From positions 1 to 17,104 of the forward strand of contig QZCP01000599.1 in the NCBI GenBank assembly GCA_003956705.1: a stretch of 17,104 nt of DNA. Direction: 5' to 3'. Below are positions 1 through 8,343 of this stretch, in pieces. The notes beneath the pieces are model-generated. The model saw nothing but the letters and a program-made list of their open reading frames with translations. It was not told where the DNA came from and ran no database searches. Numbering within the stretch: position 1 is the first letter of the stretch; every line of letters starts with the position of its first letter. Made by a program: the position numbers and the translations under genes. The stretch is from Brevipalpus yothersi. Lineage: Eukaryota; Arthropoda; Arachnida; Trombidiformes; Tenuipalpidae.

Positions 1-660
1 GATGAAACAAATTCGATAAAAATCGGTCGGCAGAAAAAAAGTCACAAAGTTACAAAGTTCCACTTTTAACATGGGATCGCACATAGGTGGATGGTGCAAA
101 CATTCGGACTTGAAAAAATTTTCAAGAATTTCCAAAAATTTTTTTTCAAGGTATGGCTATATACACCTCAGATAAACTTGGCACACACAATTTCCCACCA
201 TGAAAATATATACCATGATGGTCGGATGTGGTTTTGAAAAAAAATTTTTCTTTAGCACCACCTATGTTAAGTCTATGGGATGGTGCTAACATAAAATTTA
301 AATTGCTATAACTCTGGAACCATTTGATAAGCTAAGATCAAATAAGCTTTGTTAACTAGATCATATTCTAAATAGGTGGTCAGGATCGAAAAAAATATAA
401 CTTTCGAACTTTCAGGATGAAATGTAAGTGTTCCAAAATTTGGTCCATAGACTTAACATAGGTTGTGCTAACATTCGGACTTAGTCATTTTTCGAAAAAT
501 TTTCTCTACGGTATGATTGCATTCACGTTGAACAAACTTCGTATTCTCTTTATCCCGCATGAAAAATGTACCAAGGTGGCCATGAAGGTTTTCGAAGATG
601 AATACTTTTGTCAGCAACATCTATATCAATTGGATCAGCCAATGTTAGGTCATCATACTC
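1..660. repeat. Diverged AT-rich satellite, no gene recognised
   Basis: No credible gene is visible. A stretch beginning near 81 (acatagg, then a few bases on cattcggactt) recurs in diverged form near 456, giving a tandem period of about 375 bp. After the shared cattcggactt, both units run through a ggtatg block, a catgaaaa block and a ggtttt block in the same order. A variant of the tggtgctaacat phrase also occurs near 282. A 26-bp inverted repeat (254-279 versus 444-469, about 24/26 matching) lies inside the unit. The 73-codon ORF at 465-686 has no recognisable composition and runs from satellite into the next repeat, so I do not call it a gene. Subtelomeric satellite is the most economical reading. 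Confidence 0.6.
254..469. repeat. 26-bp imperfect inverted repeat around a 164-bp core
   Basis: Positions 254-279 (starting agcaccacctatgttaag) and 444-469 (starting tccatagacttaacatag) are reverse complements with about two mismatches, around an AT-rich core at 280-443. The arms overlap satellite phrases that occur elsewhere in 1-660, so this may be part of the satellite unit and not the ends of a MITE. No target-site duplication is evident. Confidence 0.6.
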
Positions 661-1003
661 AGGTAGCGTCATGGCAATGGGTCTAAGCTCATGCTCATTA
701 GAGATAGAGCCATCATACATTAGTTAGGTCGCGTCGTGACAATGGGTTGGAGCCCATGCCCTCTTATGTTATGTTAGGATAGGTTAGGTTTGGTTAGGTT
801 AGGTTAGGTTCAGAGCTGGATGAACAATCTATGTGTTGATAATAATTGGCCAGATAGGCATGACCTATAAAAAACAGTTTAGGTTGAGTCGTGACAACGG
901 GTCGGAGCCCATTCCTATGAAGGGAAAAGCCATCAAACATTAGCCAGGTGTGGTCGTTACAACGGGTTGGAGCCCATGCACTCTTATGTTATGTTATGCT
1001 ATG
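661..1003. repeat. Subtelomeric ~220-bp tandem repeat with an internal 65-bp duplication
   Basis: Four related segments begin near 661, 726, 881 and 946. Each has the form agg-n(4-5)-gtc-n-tgacaa-n-ggg, and three of the four continue into ggagcccat. Spacings of 65, 155 and 65 bp give an ABAB layout with a higher-order period of 220 bp. The first and third segments share an 'agccatcaaacatta'-type ending; the second and fourth share 'ctcttatgttatg'. A degenerate TTAGG patch (774-811) lies between the two pairs and a clean TTAGG run (1004-1023) ends the block. This mixture of satellite and telomere repeat is typical of subtelomeric DNA. No coding potential was seen. Confidence 0.65.
774..811 (+). 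repeat. Degenerate telomeric TTAGG patch
   Basis: About seven TTAGG-like units on the + strand with interruptions (TTAGGA, TTTGG), inside the subtelomeric repeat. The variant units suggest older, unmaintained telomere sequence. Confidence 0.8.
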
Positions 1004-1023
1004 TTAGGTTAGGTTAGGTTAGG
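1004..1023 (+). repeat. Telomeric (TTAGG)4
   Basis: Four perfect TTAGG units ending directly in the poly-T of Gag-only copy A. This is the 3' junction (element sense) of that insertion. Confidence 0.9.
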
Positions 1024-1036
1024 TTTTTTTTTTTTT

Positions 1037-1688
1037 AAGAGGGGGGTAATAATGTTTAATCCAACATAAAGTGATTCCGTGATATAATGATCACAGATTG
1101 TAACAATCAAAGGTCCTATTATAGGACCTGAAAAGATTTTCTACCTAGGACCTTCAAAGTGGGAGGTCCTTTTGAGTGAACTTGCTCTAACTAGTTATAA
1201 TAACAATATCCAGGACCTCAAAATGGTCCTTCATTACATAGATAATCAAATAAAATAATATATAAATTCACATCATATAGTAAGGCCCTCAAAAAGGAGG
1301 ACCTTGGAATAATTGCAAGATATAATCTTGAAAAGAATAGTTGCACATCCTGGTATCCAAGACATCCAAGTTGAAAACCTGTCAGCGGCTATCTTGCTCA
1401 AACTTGTCACTGACTTTCATTGGTGGCATAATTTAGGTTCTCTTGATTATGGGACCTAGGGTTGCCTGCCCTTCTGACACAGAACCTCGTCTCATGACTC
1501 TAAGGTCCTCATATAGGAGTACCTCAGGAACTAGATAAAAGGTATCCAAACTCCAGAGATGAGGTCCTCTCTTTCCCCTCAATTACAATATTCATCAGTA
1601 AATATAAAATAAGCTAGAACAATAATAATTAGTAAAATTTCCACAATATTTCAATATTAAAATTCCCAACTTCCTCGATGGAGGGTTT
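1037..1688 (-). other. 3' UTR of Gag-only copy A, with serial motif hairpins
   Basis: No ORF is present. The stretch aligns with 11895-12562 of copy B: both begin (+ strand) with aagagggggg, then a block containing gtttaatccaacataaag. It holds repeated inverted pairs of AGGACCT and AGGTCCT, each a short stem-loop: 1111-1129 (8-bp stem, loop TTA), 1147-1170, 1212-1230 (6-bp stem) and 1283-1305. Single copies follow at 1503 and 1562. The 3' end in element sense is C-rich (CCCCCCTCTT) just before the poly(A). The region may carry signals for packaging or reverse-transcription priming; that role is inferred. Confidence 0.7.
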
Positions 1689-2636
1689 TTACGATTTTCC
1701 ATCACTTGAGAAGTTTCCATTAATCTTGAAATCTTTCTCCAAGAACCTTGTAGACTCTTGGGCTCTTTCTAAGGCCCTAACCAAGGTTGGACAATCCCTC
1801 GTTCTCGCATCGTGGTTGAGCGGACGTTTTTTGTGACCTTTTGCGAAATTCTTATTGAAGTCCTCACAATTGAGGCATTTTTGCGGCCCACTCTTTATAC
1901 ATTTGGAGGTCCTGTGATCACCACAACACCATCCGCATGTCGGCTTGCTCTGTGCACAATCCTTCATTATGTGCCCATACCTCAGGCAGTTGTCACATTG
2001 TACGAACCTCGAATAGCTCGCTATATGGACACACTGCATACGAATTACCAACTTGGGATGGTCGAGCATCTTTTTGTACACCTTAGGTGTAACATTCAAA
2101 ACTGCGTCCCTGGTCCTTGGATTTTTCCCATATTTCCAGAAGGCGAATTTGATGTCTTCTTCCATTATTCCATCCATTTGTGAGTTGAAGCCTATGAGGT
2201 CCTCGATCAGCTCTTCACCGGAGAGGTCCCTCATAACACCACAAACTCGAACCAAGGGATTCCTCTTGCTCGCGAACCTGACTTCGAGGTTCTTCCTGTT
2301 TCGCTGCAAGATGTCTTTTACCTTGATTGCCTCGAAAGGATTTTGGCAAATCAACATTACCCGGTCCCTTGAGATTTCGGAGCTCCTCTCTATTAGGCAT
2401 CTTCTTTCCCTCAGCTCTTGAATTTTCCTGAGGTCCTTGAGCATTTCAGGACCTGATAACCTTTGGCTCTGCTGTTCCTTTTGGGTCAAGATGAGCGTAG
2501 TTTTTTCATCTGGCTTAGCCCATTCAGTGTTATGTTTTTTAGAGGCCATTCTGTTTCTAGCTTTCCTCGTTGAGTATTTTTTCAAACACTTGAAAGCTTC
2601 CTCCCACTCCAATTGTGGAGTTGACTCGTTCCACAC
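1689..2636 (-). pseudogene. Gag-only copy A, C-terminal segment (RNA-binding core and zinc knuckles)
   Basis: This frame is the C-terminal part of the copy A Gag and closely parallels the last ~290 residues of copy B. The true join to the upstream segment is near 2575, so the first ~20 residues of the open frame are out-of-frame sequence. It contains the conserved core (LILTQKEQQ, then ISRDRVMLICQ, then VCGVMRDLSGEELIEDL) followed by three zinc knuckles: CX2CX4HX4C, CX2CX3HX4C and CX2CX17HX6C. The same spacing occurs in ORF1 of the neighbouring autonomous LINE. The function expected from R1/I-type ORF1 proteins is RNA binding and RNP assembly. The reading frame stays open despite the upstream breaks, so decay is recent, or the breaks are assembly errors. 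Confidence 0.8.
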
Positions 2637-3630
2637 TTTTGACTGAGAGATCGGGAGGGATGATTATCTCGTCCTCCAAACTCGCAGAGTCAATTCCATC
2701 TGAGTTACCTGACCTTCCGACGCTATCAGCGTCCGAAGGACCTCCCTTGCACTGACCCTTTTGTGATTCATCTTCGCTTCCCTCCTTCCTTTGCTCACTT
2801 ACGGGCTGAGATTCCGATTCTCGCAATCCTAGAGATCTCCGATCATTATTTGAATCAAATTGAGCATAAGTCCTTCCCTGGATACCGATCCTCTTGGTTG
2901 GATCTTTCTGACCACTAGCCTTCGGTTTTTTGTTGTTTCGAAGGTTCTTGTCTTTGGGATGAAGAACCTTCACTACTGTCTTTTCAGTTTCTGTAGAATT
3001 GCAACTTCTTGGAGTTAGAACCTTTCCATCTTCTAATGAGTTTTTCTTTTCCAGAGCAGTCAATCTTTTCTCAAGGTCCTTCAGCAATTCTTCTCTATCC
3101 AACAAGAAATTTTTCAATTCTTGGATCTCTTCAGTGCACCTCCTTTCATGATGTGTGGTTTCCACCACTGTCTCTGGACTGATGTGTCCGTTTTCTTTCA
3201 CTGGGCTATTTTCAGCTTTATTTCCCCCAGTTGTAGCTTCAGTTTGTACAACTTGCTCTTTGGTCTCTTGCCTCATCATCTTCTTTCGCAGATCTTGAAT
3301 TTCTTCCTCAAGCCGAGTACTCTTACTCTTTTCCTCCATGAGGAGCTTATCCCATATGACCAGATCCTCTTTATGAATTGCATTCATTTGCTCGATCTTT
3401 AATTGAAGGTTCTTGAATTCCGACTCGAGTGAGTCGTTCTCTCCAACAAGGTTCTTGTATCTTACCTCGAGCAAATCACGGTCCTTCACGAGGTCCTCAT
3501 ATTTGCTTTGTACATCACCAGTAGAAGGATCTTCTATCCTCACATTATCCATTGGAGCTTGGTCTTGAGCACGGTAGCATTGCTCTACTAGGCACTTCAT
3601 CTCAGCGTAAAGCTTTCTGTTCAATTCCAT
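2557..3630 (-). pseudogene. Gag-only copy A, middle segment (coiled coil and charged linker)
   Basis: This frame covers the coiled coil and a long charged, Ser/Lys/Glu-rich linker, then the VKSVERVNS block just before the RNA-binding core. One copy of a ~70-residue coiled-coil unit is present at about 3298-3504 (starting KYEDLVKD, ending RLEEEI); copy B has two, which accounts for copy A being about 72 codons shorter overall. Leaving this frame for the C-terminal one requires skipping one base in the run GAAAAAATAC near 2575; copy B has GAGAAATAC at the same point, so copy A carries one extra A there. Confidence 0.78.
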
Positions 3631-3659
3631 TAATGAAGTATTTTGACCCTCGTACCTTG

Positions 3660-4076
3660 TTAATTTTCCATTGGAACACAGATGGCTCCAGTTATGAGTT
3701 CCACTACTGTAGCATTCCTAACAACACTATCTACATCCACATCATTTCTATCAGCCAGGCATAGGGTTTGAACCTTTTCAACACATTCATTGAAGGACCT
3801 TCCAACGTTGCGTGAATATGGGACACCCAACCTCTTCACCTCCCTGGAAAGGCCCTTGTATATTTCTGTTGTCACAGGCCTGTATAATACACCAAAAGGA
3901 CCTTGATGAGTGGGGCACCAAGGACCTTCAATTTCCGCCTCCCTAAGTTCTTTCTCAAATTCAAGTTCCTTCCCCTCAAGGTCCTTCATGAAGTAATCGA
4001 GGACCTCCATGATCTTGTCAAGGTGACTTCTGACACAAAACATTGTTTTTTGGAAGAATTTGAAGAATTCAAACAA
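3660..4076 (-). pseudogene. Gag-only copy A, N-terminal segment
   Basis: This 138-codon frame is the N-terminal helical domain of the copy A Gag. It shares with copy B the layout of a short leader, FCVRSHLDKI (FGVRGHLEKV in B), a GPWC/GSWC motif, a KGLSREV-type stretch, RSFN with a following Cys-rich helix, and a final V-V/I-I-rich helix. Identity to B is clearly lower here than in the C-terminal part. An alternative start is the internal Met 12, which corresponds to the copy B start. The frame ends at a TAA near 3660; reading continues one base back, in the next frame, through GGAAAATTAACA, a run of four A. Confidence 0.72.
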
Positions 4077-4422
4077 AATTTTCCTTCAGGCCTTTGTTAG
4101 GCCAACTCAAAGAACAGAAATGTTCAAAATTCAGGCTTAAGAGCCAAACAAAAAGTGGAGAAAAGCTCCTAAAACGGAGCTAACTTATGGCTTGTAGCCA
4201 AACACACAAAAGCAGCAGAGCTGCAAAACATAAACAAAGGCCAAATTGGTCAAAATTGACCAATTCGGACCAAACAAAAGCACTGGTCCTGTCCAGAATT
4301 TGTCCCTGAACAATAATTTAATATAAATCAGAAAAAATTTTGACGAAAATCCATAAAATAAACACAAAAATATACACAACAAGGTAATTCACCTTCCCTT
4401 GTTGACAGTTGGTTGGGAAGTG
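4077..4422 (-). other. 5' leader of Gag-only copy A: train of small stem-loops
   Basis: Successive perfect inverted repeats: GGCCT/AGGCC (4089-4103), GAACA/TGTTC (4112-4125), GGCT/AGCC (4134-4145), AGCTCC/GGAGCT (4164-4181), TGGCT/AGCCA (4188-4200), GCAGC/GCTGC (4212-4224), AATTGGTCA/TGACCAATT (4244-4265), GGACCA/TGGTCC (4267-4289) and, nearest the 5' end, CAACAAGG/CCTTGTTG (4377-4404). All but the eighth are kept cleanly in copy B. The spacing resembles a structured 5' UTR and not a coding sequence. Possible roles are RNA packaging, translation control or Gag recognition; none can be decided here. Confidence 0.75.
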
Positions 4423-4424
4423 GG

Positions 4425-4469
4425 TTAGGTTAGGTTAGGTTAGGTTAGGTTAGGTTAGGTTAGGTTAGG
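4425..4469 (+). repeat. Telomeric (TTAGG)9
   Basis: Nine perfect TTAGG units between the 5' end of Gag-only copy A and the poly(A) tail of the autonomous LINE. This is the longest perfect run in the window. Confidence 0.95.
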
Positions 4470-4492
4470 TTTTTTTTTTTTTTTTTTTTTTT

Positions 4493-5160
4493 AATGCGTA
4501 ACACTGTTTATTCTTGTTAATGGGAACCTTTACAAAACATATAAAATGTTTACGTCTCTGGGCAACTGCGCCCCGAGTACGAAATCTTACTTCTTTACGT
4601 AACCTATCTAGATTCGTCAGCGGGGATGGATCATCCGCTGACGAAGAATAGAATCTTCTATGTATAAAATTGCTAATACTGTATAAATATATGTATAAAA
4701 ACAGTGAAAAAAGAATATTAGTAAGGTAAGAATAAAGCTAATGATATAAAAATAAAAATAAATGTTAGTTTTGAATAAAGTTTGTTAGTTAATTTCTTGT
4801 ATATCCGGTGACTTGATATAATATTTGTACACTTGATTCGAATCATTCCGACCATAGCCCTTTGACCAATGACGAAATGATAAAATTAATATTGTGAGAT
4901 CCATGATGACTTGAGATCATTTCTTTGTACTATGTTTGCCAAAATTCTTGGTAGGTCTGGCTGCTGACTTGGATGATCTAAATACATCTCCAGAGTTTCC
5001 AGTAGGTCTTCGTAAAAATTCAACCAATGGTACCTCTTCGATTTTGTAGAGCTCTTCTCCTTGAAGGATATTCGATTTTTCTGGATGACACTCCTCATAG
5101 TGGCTTTTAAAAGGTTTCCCAGAACTTCTAGATTGATAGTAATCACAACCGGCCAATAAA
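4493..5160 (-). other. 3' UTR of the autonomous LINE
   Basis: AT-rich, mostly non-coding, downstream of the ORF2 stop. It contains a strong stem-loop at 4613-4645 and weaker ones (AAACAT/ATGTTT near 4536-4553; GGGC/GCCC near 4560-4575). The first 245 bp after the ORF2 stop may still be coding in another frame (see 4917-5252). Its 3' end (element sense GTTACGCATT, then A) is not shared with the SINE or the Gag-only element, so no common 3' tail recognised by one RT is evident apart from the poly(A). Confidence 0.7.
4613..4645. other. Strong stem-loop in the LINE 3' UTR built from the CCGCTGACGAA motif
   Basis: TTCGTCAGCGG (4613-4623) and CCGCTGACGAA (4635-4645) are perfect 11-base reverse complements separated by 11 bases; ATG/CAT inside allows about three more pairs with a GG bulge. 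It lies about 120-150 bases from the poly(A), where LINE RTs often recognise template RNA. The arm sequence recurs in the LINE ORFs. Confidence 0.8.
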
Positions 5161-5252
5161 TTACCAACCAGCCTCTGATGAATCATTTTTATCCAAGTCA
5201 ACAACCATAGGCTCGTCTGGTGATGGTGATAAGAGTAGATCATTTCGATCAC
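4917..5252 (-). CDS. Possible ORF2 C-terminal extension or small ORF with a degenerate C2H2 finger
   Basis: A 111-codon open frame overlaps the last 92 bases of ORF2 in another frame and continues 245 bases past the ORF2 stop. Beyond that stop its composition is Ser/Lys/Arg-rich, like the ORF2 tail, ending in a basic stretch (RPTKNFGKHSTKK). It contains GCDYYQSR, then KPFKSHYEECHPE, which fits a C2H2 finger (C-x2-C-x11-H-x4-H) except that the second Cys is Tyr; one base change would make it Cys. This could be the original ORF2 C-terminus displaced by a +1 shift, or chance. The competing minus frame 4886-5167 looks less like protein. Confidence 0.3.
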   Translation of the reverse strand: MIEMIYSYHHHQTSLWLLTWIKMIHQRLVGNLLAGCDYYQSRSSGKPFKSHYEECHPEKSNILQGEELYKIEEVPLVEFLRRPTGNSGDVFRSSKSAARPTKNFGKHSTKK

Positions 5253-8200
5253 TATTTTGCGGCATCGATTCGGTATTAGGACTCTCTGAGATTAAGTTTT
5301 CTCCAGTATTTGGGCGCAAATCTCTCATATTGATAGCATCATCGCGTTGGAGCGGAAAATATTCCAATGGAATGGGTGTAGATGAGGCCCTAGAACCAGG
5401 TCTTGAGCTTGCGAGTGACCGAGAACGCGATCTTGTTCCCTCTGAGGACGATGGGAAGGGTGAGCCCAGATCAATGTCCTTACACGGATCATCCAATTCA
5501 TCTTGAGTATACACTTTCGAAGAATTGGATAGATGCTTATGAGGTTGCATCTTTGAGTGATCAATAGAAGACCTTTGTGCTTTTTCATCACTATTTGATA
5601 CCGCTGACGAAACAGTGGCTAATGTAAGAGCTGGTGATTTACTCTCAGGAACTGATAATAAACGCTTAGAACTAGTCTGGCGTTTTTCGGTGTACTTGCT
5701 CCATTGTGGAGTAGAAAAGCTATCACTCGATCTGGATTTCTTGGATGTTGATAGAGAGGCACTTTCTGAAGGTGGGTCTGACCTTTTCCTTGAAGTAGAT
5801 GAAGGTCGATATTCCTTCATTGTGGCATTCATAACATTTCTCTCCGCCGATGGTTCCTTCGATGAGCGTGGAGTTGAGTCTTGACTAGATTGACTCCCAA
5901 CCGGGTAATTCATCTCTCGACTTAAGCGTTTAATAACCTCATACCAAGGAGTAGATGAGTTCATGTAATCTCTACTACCTGATGACGATTGTTTTGATCT
6001 ACCACTATCACGTTTGCTCATGTTGGACGTTGATGGAATGATGATCAACATCCAGAGAGATGAACCAAATCTATCAAGAATGTGGGGCCTCTCGGAATTC
6101 ATCCAATTATTCTGCCTTATCATAGAAAGAGCGTAGATTTTTCTTTTCTCCGCAGAGTATGGGATGTGTGAGTAATTGTATCGGTTTGTATCCTCCAATG
6201 CGGTCTCTTTTGCAAGCTCATCTACCATTTCATTTATTGGGTGCCCAACATGAGCTTTTACCCAATGAAAAACGATATTATGACCTTTTTCTATTAAATT
6301 CCATGCTAGCTTTCTCACTTCCCAAACCACATCGAAAGTTTTCTTATCTCCTCTCACCGCAAGCAATGTAGAAGTAGAATCAGAATAAATTCTCAGTGGC
6401 TGTCTAGGAGTAAGTTTTTCACTGCAAACTTGTAGCGATTTCAGAACTGCATATGCTTCCGCCTGGAAAACGCTGCACCAATCAGCTAATTTAATCTTGT
6501 GGCGTTCAATTTCCTCGTTTCCTCTGATAATGATGCAAGCGGCACCAACCTTGCCATCGATCTTGCTGCCATCAGTATAACAAACTAATGCATCATTATG
6601 CGTCAGCGGTTGACCATCACCAATTGATAACTCAATTTTCTGTTTAATGTGGGGAGGAAGACCTGGGCGTGCTCTTCTTATATCAATTTTATGTCTTTCA
6701 AAGATGTTGACCACACGTACACGTTCCCTCTTCATCTTGAAGATTTCAGCTCTTATGCGAATATGCTCTTCTAAACTTCTCGATGAGGAGGCCAAAAGAG
6801 CTTTCACATAGGATGTCGAGGCGAACATACGATACGCCCTAGTAAGCCATTGGCGATGTACCCGTCGAAGAGTCTTCATAATTGTAACTGTTTTCAGGTG
6901 ATCTTTGAATATGGGTGACCCATATACCATTTTCGGAACAACTGCACCTTCAATAATAGTTCTCATAGCCTCTGGTGACGGACCAAATGCACGGGTAATC
7001 AATGGTGCAAACTTGTTGTACATTTTTGTTACTTTTCTTGCTTGATTCTTAAAATGAGGTACCCATGTCATGTTCTTATCAAATTCGATACCAAGTACTC
7101 TGACACTATACAGTTCTTGAATCTTCTTCCCGTCAAGAAAAAGATCAACCTTTGCCGATCTCTTCTGACTCCCAAAAAGCATAACTGATGATTTCTCAGC
7201 CGATATTGTTTGCTTACAGAATCTTGCCCATTTTTCGAAGATATTGAGGGCAATTTGCATCTTCCTTGCAGCATCATCCCAAGTTTTGCCATAAGCCACG
7301 AACGTTATATCATCCGCAAAACATCGGGCTCTAACATCAGGGACATTGCAGCGCTCATTCAATTCGTCTACGAGCATATTCCAACAGAGTGGTCCAAGAA
7401 CACTCCCCTGAATACACCCTCTCGTTTGTTCTACTTCCAGAGAATCGTTTCCAAGTGTTAGCAAGACTCTCCTGTTTGTAAAATAGTCCTTCAGAAGTTC
7501 TAAGACTGTAGGGTCAACAGAACACTTTTTAGCTCTCTCAATTAGCAGGGGCCACCATGCAAAATCGAACGCAGAATTTATGTCTGTAATGACTTGCATA
7601 ACTTTGAGTCCTTGGCTTCTTTTTTCTTTTATGAGCTCAACAGTGTCAAAAAGTGCGTCTTCGGACGACTTTCCAACACAGAAACCATACTGTTTCTTCA
7701 ACACCAAAGGGTCAATATTTTGTTGACGAGACCAATCAATTCGAGAATGAAGCATTCTCTCAAAGACTTTACTCACACAGGACAGTAATCCAATTGGTCT
7801 GAACTGTTTGAGTGAACCCTTAACAGCACCTGGCTTCATTAAAAACCTTATGTTTGCCACTTTCCATTCGTGTGGGAACTTTTTGTTTCTCCATATCTGA
7901 AGAAAAAGTTCATGTAAAGCAGTGACGGCATTTTCACCCATTGACGAAATCATCTCGTGAGTGATACCATCCAGACCAGGTGATTTACCGTTTGAGAAGC
8001 TTCGAATTGCTGTCTCCACTTCCTCCCTGGTAGGCTCAATCTCCTCATTTTCCATCTTTGGGGAGTATGGTAAATTCCATGCCTCTCTTATCTTTCGATG
8101 TTCATCAGTGTCTGTTTCAGGATCATCACGAGAGAAGAATTTGTTGGCTAATCTCGTTAAAATATTTTGATGATTATCGATCCTTTGACCATTTTCCAGG

Positions 8201-8343
8201 ATATATATATCAGAATGACCATTATTTTTCTCGATTCTTTGATAAAATTTTTCCCACACCTGAGATGGTTCTTGCACGGAGAAAGTTTCACGAATGTAAG
8301 TTTTCTTTTTCTTTTCAATCATTTTTTCAGCTCTTTTTTCCAC
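5161..8343 (-). CDS. ORF2 main part: reverse transcriptase, RNase H and long Ser-rich tail
   Basis: This 1060-residue frame holds the polymerase of the LINE. Visible RT motifs: FRPIGLLSCVSKVFERM (about 181-197), QYGFCVGKSS (218-227; the usual Arg after GF is Cys), TDINSAFD with catalytic D254, GCIQGSVLGPL (309-319), the catalytic FADD (342-345) and VLGIEFDKN. RNase H follows with YTDGS (D591), QAEAY (E629), YSDS (D655) and HVGHPINEMVDEL (D708), all four acidic residues present. After about residue 760 the R1-clade Cys/His motif is absent; instead there are ~300 residues rich in Ser, Arg and Pro with NLS-like basic patches and an acidic end (MVVDLDKND). The first Met shown is not the true start: the frame continues the endonuclease frame across a one-base shift near 8322-8343. 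Confidence 0.93.
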   Translation of the reverse strand: MEKRAEKMIEKKKKTYIRETFSVQEPSQVWEKFYQRIEKNNGHSDIYILENGQRIDNHQNILTRLANKFFSRDDPETDTDEHRKIREAWNLPYSPKMENEEIEPTREEVETAIRSFSNGKSPGLDGITHEMISSMGENAVTALHELFLQIWRNKKFPHEWKVANIRFLMKPGAVKGSLKQFRPIGLLSCVSKVFERMLHSRIDWSRQQNIDPLVLKKQYGFCVGKSSEDALFDTVELIKEKRSQGLKVMQVITDINSAFDFAWWPLLIERAKKCSVDPTVLELLKDYFTNRRVLLTLGNDSLEVEQTRGCIQGSVLGPLCWNMLVDELNERCNVPDVRARCFADDITFVAYGKTWDDAARKMQIALNIFEKWARFCKQTISAEKSSVMLFGSQKRSAKVDLFLDGKKIQELYSVRVLGIEFDKNMTWVPHFKNQARKVTKMYNKFAPLITRAFGPSPEAMRTIIEGAVVPKMVYGSPIFKDHLKTVTIMKTLRRVHRQWLTRAYRMFASTSYVKALLASSSRSLEEHIRIRAEIFKMKRERVRVVNIFERHKIDIRRARPGLPPHIKQKIELSIGDGQPLTHNDALVCYTDGSKIDGKVGAACIIIRGNEEIERHKIKLADWCSVFQAEAYAVLKSLQVCSEKLTPRQPLRIYSDSTSTLLAVRGDKKTFDVVWEVRKLAWNLIEKGHNIVFHWVKAHVGHPINEMVDELAKETALEDTNRYNYSHIPYSAEKRKIYALSMIRQNNWMNSERPHILDRFGSSLWMLIIIPSTSNMSKRDSGRSKQSSSGSRDYMNSSTPWYEVIKRLSREMNYPVGSQSSQDSTPRSSKEPSAERNVMNATMKEYRPSSTSRKRSDPPSESASLSTSKKSRSSDSFSTPQWSKYTEKRQTSSKRLLSVPESKSPALTLATVSSAVSNSDEKAQRSSIDHSKMQPHKHLSNSSKVYTQDELDDPCKDIDLGSPFPSSSEGTRSRSRSLASSRPGSRASSTPIPLEYFPLQRDDAINMRDLRPNTGENLISESPNTESMPQNSDRNDLLLSPSPDEPMVVDLDKNDSSEAGW

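Larger units (their letters stand above)
1111..4006. repeat. Dispersed AGGACCT/AGGTCCT motif field, copy A
   Basis: By eye I count 20 exact 7-mers on the + strand. AGGTCCT: 1111, 1164, 1503, 1562, 1917, 2197, 2431, 3074, 3491, 3979. AGGACCT: 1123, 1147, 1212, 1298, 2448, 2737, 3794, 3897, 3921, 4000. The two forms are reverse complements and occur 10:10. Several near-variants (TGGTCCT, AGGTCCC, AGGTTCT, AGAACCT) add to the field. A composition-based estimate at about 40% GC gives roughly 0.3 expected for this length. Confidence 0.85.
1024..4422 (-). mobile_element. Gag-only telomeric non-LTR retroelement, copy A (decayed)
   Basis: Reading on the minus strand, the element begins beside GGTTAGG near 4422, has a ~345-bp structured 5' leader, one long Gag-type ORF (now in three frames, 4076 to 1689), a ~650-bp 3' UTR (1037-1688) and a 13-nt poly(A) (1024-1036 as poly-T) that abuts TTAGG. 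There is no endonuclease or reverse transcriptase. The order of parts, the leader, the 3' UTR and both ends match copy B, so the absence of ORF2 is a property of the family and not a chance deletion. The family resembles Drosophila HeT-A in logic (gag without pol, telomere-restricted), not in sequence. The right end could be placed anywhere from 4420 to 4424, because the terminal G residues can be assigned to the element or to the telomere. Confidence 0.85.

Noticed and set aside
1..50. 5' leader fragment of another LINE copy at the left edge (cgataaaaatcggtc resembles 11377-11393)
   Set aside because: Similarity covers only about 15 bases around a short palindrome and does not continue on either side.
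465..686. 73-codon + frame in the left flank
   Set aside because: It spans the junction of two unrelated repeat types and shows no protein-like constraint.
881..980. tRNA-like boxes in the left repeat (tagccaggtgtgg with ggttggagccc)
   Set aside because: The spacing is about half that of a tRNA and the B box has mismatches; the phrases belong to the 220-bp repeat.
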